Below are positions 61,046 to 64,000 of a DNA stretch of 64,000 nt, piece by piece. The notes below the pieces were generated by a model. It was not told the DNA's origin. It searched no databases and worked only from the letters and a program-made list of their open reading frames with translations. The DNA comes from Punica granatum. Lineage: Eukaryota > Streptophyta > Magnoliopsida > Myrtales > Lythraceae. How positions within the stretch are numbered: position 1 is the first letter of the stretch; each line of letters begins with the position of its first letter. The position numbers and the translations under genes are program-made. The stretch spans positions 11,098,001-11,162,000 of the forward strand of contig NC_045130.1 of the NCBI RefSeq assembly GCF_007655135.1. Direction: 5' to 3'.

Positions 61046-61872
61046 ATTGTATGAATATCATGCAATTTTCAGTATTTCCTTTATACTTTTCAAGTCTCAT
61101 CTATGACTTTCGATGTTTTCAGTTCTCATCTATGTTTTTTGTGCCAAATGGTTGATGGTGATTGGCTGAATGGGCTCCAAAAAGTTTCTTAAATAACAAA
61201 TATTTTGAAAATTTTAAGAAAACAAAATGAAAAAAATAAAGTAAAAAACTTGACTTCAAAATCTTAAGTGATCGGAAAATCAGGGAGGTGCTAGAAATGA
61301 AAATCTAGTCGACGGCCACCACTCCTCCGATCGAGGTCGATGGCGACCACAAGGGCGGTGGTGACCTCCAACGAGTCCCCCATAGCCCAAATTAAAAGGA
61401 AAATAGTTTGATTAAAGGGAGGAAGAGGAGGCCAGCGATCCTCCCCTCCTCCTCCCCGGGGTTTAATTCTTAGGATTTTTAATTTTCTTATTTTATTTTT
61501 ATTTTATCTTCAAAATAGTTTTTATTGAAATTTTTTTTTGACCCCACTCAACTAATTAGCATGAGCCATGTGGCACCATGATGTGCCATGGCGAAGAATT
61601 TCGTTAAAATTAATGGGGGGATGCACTTCGTATTAATATTAATACCAAATCAATAATCGGTGTATTTTCATGCGTACAAAAATAAGTAATGCTAATATTA
61701 ATAAAGTTTGCAAAATTTGGATTTTTATGATAATGATTATTGATTCATGATGGTTTTGGTGCTCATGAGATGTCTCGCTGTACCATGATTTGACTCGTGA
61801 TTTTTCTCCAACGCTTTTGATTAACAAGTATGCCCACCATATCATATTTATTTTCTTCCCGGACAAAGTACA
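61046..61872. other. Intergenic DNA with a GC-rich foldback-like core
   Basis: 61290-61470 is GC-richer ('tcgaggtcgatggcgaccac') and resembles the cores of the foldback elements at 1.4-3.7 kb. Ends not defined. Confidence 0.4.
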
Positions 61873-62060
61873 TGGCGTCCTCCTTCCCCTTCCGCTGCCT
61901 GAGCCCGTCGGTCACTCCTTACCCTTACGGTGGCTTCTCGTCTTCAGTTTCTCTACCATTTCCTATAGCGGCAGAATCCCTCGCCTATCACACACAAGGG
62001 TCCAGCTTGTTCGGGGACCGCACCGTATGCCGCTTGTTTGAACTGATGATTGGCCTATGA
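61873..62060 (+). CDS. Possible first exon of an unidentified gene
   Basis: An ATG in good plant context (tacATGGcg) opens a 62-codon frame, MASSFPFRCLSPSVTP, rich in Ser and Pro and poor in acids, like a plastid transit peptide. A GT at 62024 (ACC|gtatgc) could be a donor. I find no downstream exon within the window and no family match, so it could equally be a gene remnant or chance. Confidence 0.25.
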
Positions 62061-63165
62061 CCCTTGATTTAACTTCCTGGGATTCTGTAGTTTAGGGCTC
62101 GTGTTTGAGCAGATTCTGCTTTGTATTGACTGATTGTGGAGCATCTGTAGTGGGACCCTATCCTCGGATACCCATCCAAAGCAACCCCTTTGCTCTATCT
62201 CTTGTGGATTTCCTTCTTAGTCTTAACTGAGTTCATAATGAATTGTTGCATGAGAAGTAATCGATTGAGATTACTGATTTTAGGAAAGCTTGCTATAATT
62301 GTAGCGTTCTTACCCTATGTGTTAATTACATTTTTCTCCCTTTGCTGTTTGGCGGGAAAACCAATGTCCCCCTGGTGTAATTTTTGTTTGGGTGCTTTTG
62401 CAGTTGATTGAATTATGAAGTATCCTAATTACTGATTGAGAAAAAAAATTACTGAAAATGTTGAAAAGTTCGATACTAGTGGAATAAGTCAAAATCAAGT
62501 TTTGTTTTTTGGTTGAAAGTATGCTAAGTCAACATGTAGTTATTTGCAAATCGATCAACTGAGTGGAATTATTATTATTTATAAAAAAAAATAAAGAGTG
62601 GAATTATTGTCTATTCAGCGGAAAAACAAAGTGGAACTTTTACATTGCGAATAAGTTTATTTAAATATATGAATCTCATAAACTTCATATATTTTTAAGC
62701 TTACAAAAAAAAAATTGACCTTTAGGTTGTACATGACAAAGTTATTACAAGGCAGGCGAGAGGTGAAGCTGGGAATAGAAAATTAATAATATTGCTTCAT
62801 TTAAAAATAGTTATCTCATCTTGTCTTATCTTATATCTTATACTATTATCCAAGCAAGAGTCTCATATTGTAACCCCTTTAATTTTTTCTATAGTTTGAT
62901 CTTATTGTAAAACCCCACTCCTACTTATTCTCCTATTTTTACTAAAGAAAATTTCCTAAAACCATGGCCACTTTCTTTCCATTAAAAAAATTAATAATTT
63001 TACTTAATTAGTTACATATACCAAATTTTCACAAAAATAAATCATAATTTTCATAAATTGCATATTTTCCATAAAAATCAAAATCTAGGTGGAATAAAAA
63101 TTAAAAGCAATCGGGCATGGGTATAGCGTGTGCTTGAGAGCTAGTGATAATTATTCAAATTATTA
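62061..63165. other. AT-rich DNA, no gene recognised
   Basis: If 61873 begins a real gene this would be its first intron. Nothing coding could be identified. Confidence 0.45.
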
Positions 63166-63344
63166 GGGGCATTTGATTTCAGAGTTAAAGTAACTTTGAT
63201 TTTGATTTTGATTTTGATTGTGAAAAAAGACAAATGAGATGGTATTATAAATTTGACTTGGGAAACGTGTGTTTTTGTTGTTTAGTGGGTAGAGTTAAAA
63301 TCAAAATCACGATTCTAAAATCAAACCCAAATTTCAGACGGGGC
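63166..63344. mobile_element. Tourist-like MITE with TTA target duplication
   Basis: A 179-bp element flanked on both sides by TTA. Left end GGGGCATTTGATTTC, right end inverted GCCCCGTCTGAAATTTG. The core contains 'caaatgagatgg' and 'tattataaatttg', the reverse complement of the core at 5902-6092, so it is the same family in the opposite orientation. Confidence 0.85.
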
Positions 63345-64000
63345 TTATAAGCAATATTTTTTGTTTTTTGCAATCTAATCGGTATTTTTCATATCAGGTG
63401 GTGAGATATGCGTGAGACTAAGGAAGTTCTCTACTGCATGAAACATAGAAGTAGACCTTAATCCGAAAATCTGTTGGCCACTGAAAATATGATGGATTTT
63501 TCATAGTTACTTGTATTTATTGATATAATTTTGTGTTCTAACACTATTTAGATTATTTCAAGAACTTAATATATATATATATATATATATATATTCTTTC
63601 TTTTTCTTTTTTTGGATGAGAAAAGAAGTACATGAAAATTAATATAAGGAATTAGAAATTTAAATAAAATGACACCGCTATCGAGAACTTTTTTTTTGTT
63701 ACAAAGAAAGCCTAAGGCCTAGTACAATGAAAAAAAATTCTAAATAACTAATAAAGGGACAGAGGTAGTTCCATTATGTATCGAACATGTGACCTCTAAG
63801 TCAACAGAAGAAGACATGCGCCACCGTGCTACACTTTCTTTTGATTAACTTGAAACTTTTTACTTCCAAGAAAAAGGGACGTGCTACTACTTTACTTATA
63901 TGCTCCCCTTTCTTTCTCACAACATCATTGATCTGTAGAGAAATTAATATATTGGGTGAATTGTAAAGATATTTGTTTGGTAGGTAAAGAATTGTAAAGA
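63345..64000. other. Intergenic DNA with a TA run and an inverted SINE C
   Basis: TA microsatellite at 63570-63594. About 63700-63840 matches SINE family C on the - strand: on the + strand it reads 'gcctaaggcctagtacaatg' and 'gaacatgtgacctctaagtc'. Nothing else is recognised up to the window end. Confidence 0.5.

Overview
The window is nuclear DNA from a flowering plant, most likely a woody eudicot. The base composition is AT-rich. The genes are split by short GT-AG introns, the proteins match plant families, and the intergenic space is full of plant-type MITEs, SINEs, a LINE and LTR-derived sequence. I cannot name the species. I found no rRNA, complete tRNA gene, CRISPR array or bacterial operon.

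Four genes look intact. (1) An intronless DREB/ERF A-4 (TINY-like) AP2 transcription factor on the + strand at 6702-7400. (2) A complete six-exon CCD7 (MAX3), the strigolactone-pathway carotenoid cleavage dioxygenase, on the + strand at 24658-30505. It codes for 619 residues and keeps all four iron-binding histidines. (3) A 14-exon mitochondrial 3-hydroxyisobutyryl-CoA hydrolase-like gene on the - strand at 30699-34302 (404 residues), lying tail to tail with CCD7 and only 193 bp from it. (4) A seven-exon NAD-malate dehydrogenase of the cytosolic type on the + strand at 39974-42221. It has a hydrophobic N-terminal extension and a GC-AG first intron. All exon joins were worked out by hand and stay in frame.

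Two broken genes were found. At 48445-52104 (-) is a pseudogene of GCP1/OSGEPL1, the mitochondrial Kae1/TsaD/Qri7-type tRNA threonylcarbamoyltransferase. It has a stop in the transit peptide, a frameshift, a lost metal ligand and a missing middle. At 46334-46785 (+) is the 3' part of a pectinesterase gene, riddled with transition-type stop codons.

The rest is mostly transposon-derived. There are three long hairpin (foldback) elements at 1.4-3.7 kb and two copies of one Tourist-like MITE at 5.9 and 63.2 kb. A Harbinger-like element with an almost pure A/T core lies at 17.1-18.1 kb. A tangle of miniature LTR elements at 20.0-22.2 kb contains a nested 688-bp solo LTR with a perfect 5-bp target duplication. 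A hAT MITE with a perfect 8-bp duplication lies at 34.9 kb, a dead LINE tail at 37.3-38.9 kb and a long-TIR MITE at 60.5 kb. At least three tRNA-like SINE families recur across the window, one copy with a perfect 18-bp target duplication. Several tandem repeats and microsatellites, including a run of 30 C, complete the picture.

The genes belong to unrelated pathways (stress transcription, strigolactone synthesis, valine breakdown, malate metabolism, tRNA modification) and do not form a cluster. I see no evidence of an unknown biological system. The most interesting points are the N-terminally extended malate dehydrogenase with a GC donor, the decayed GCP1 copy, the nested retroelements and the foldback cluster.
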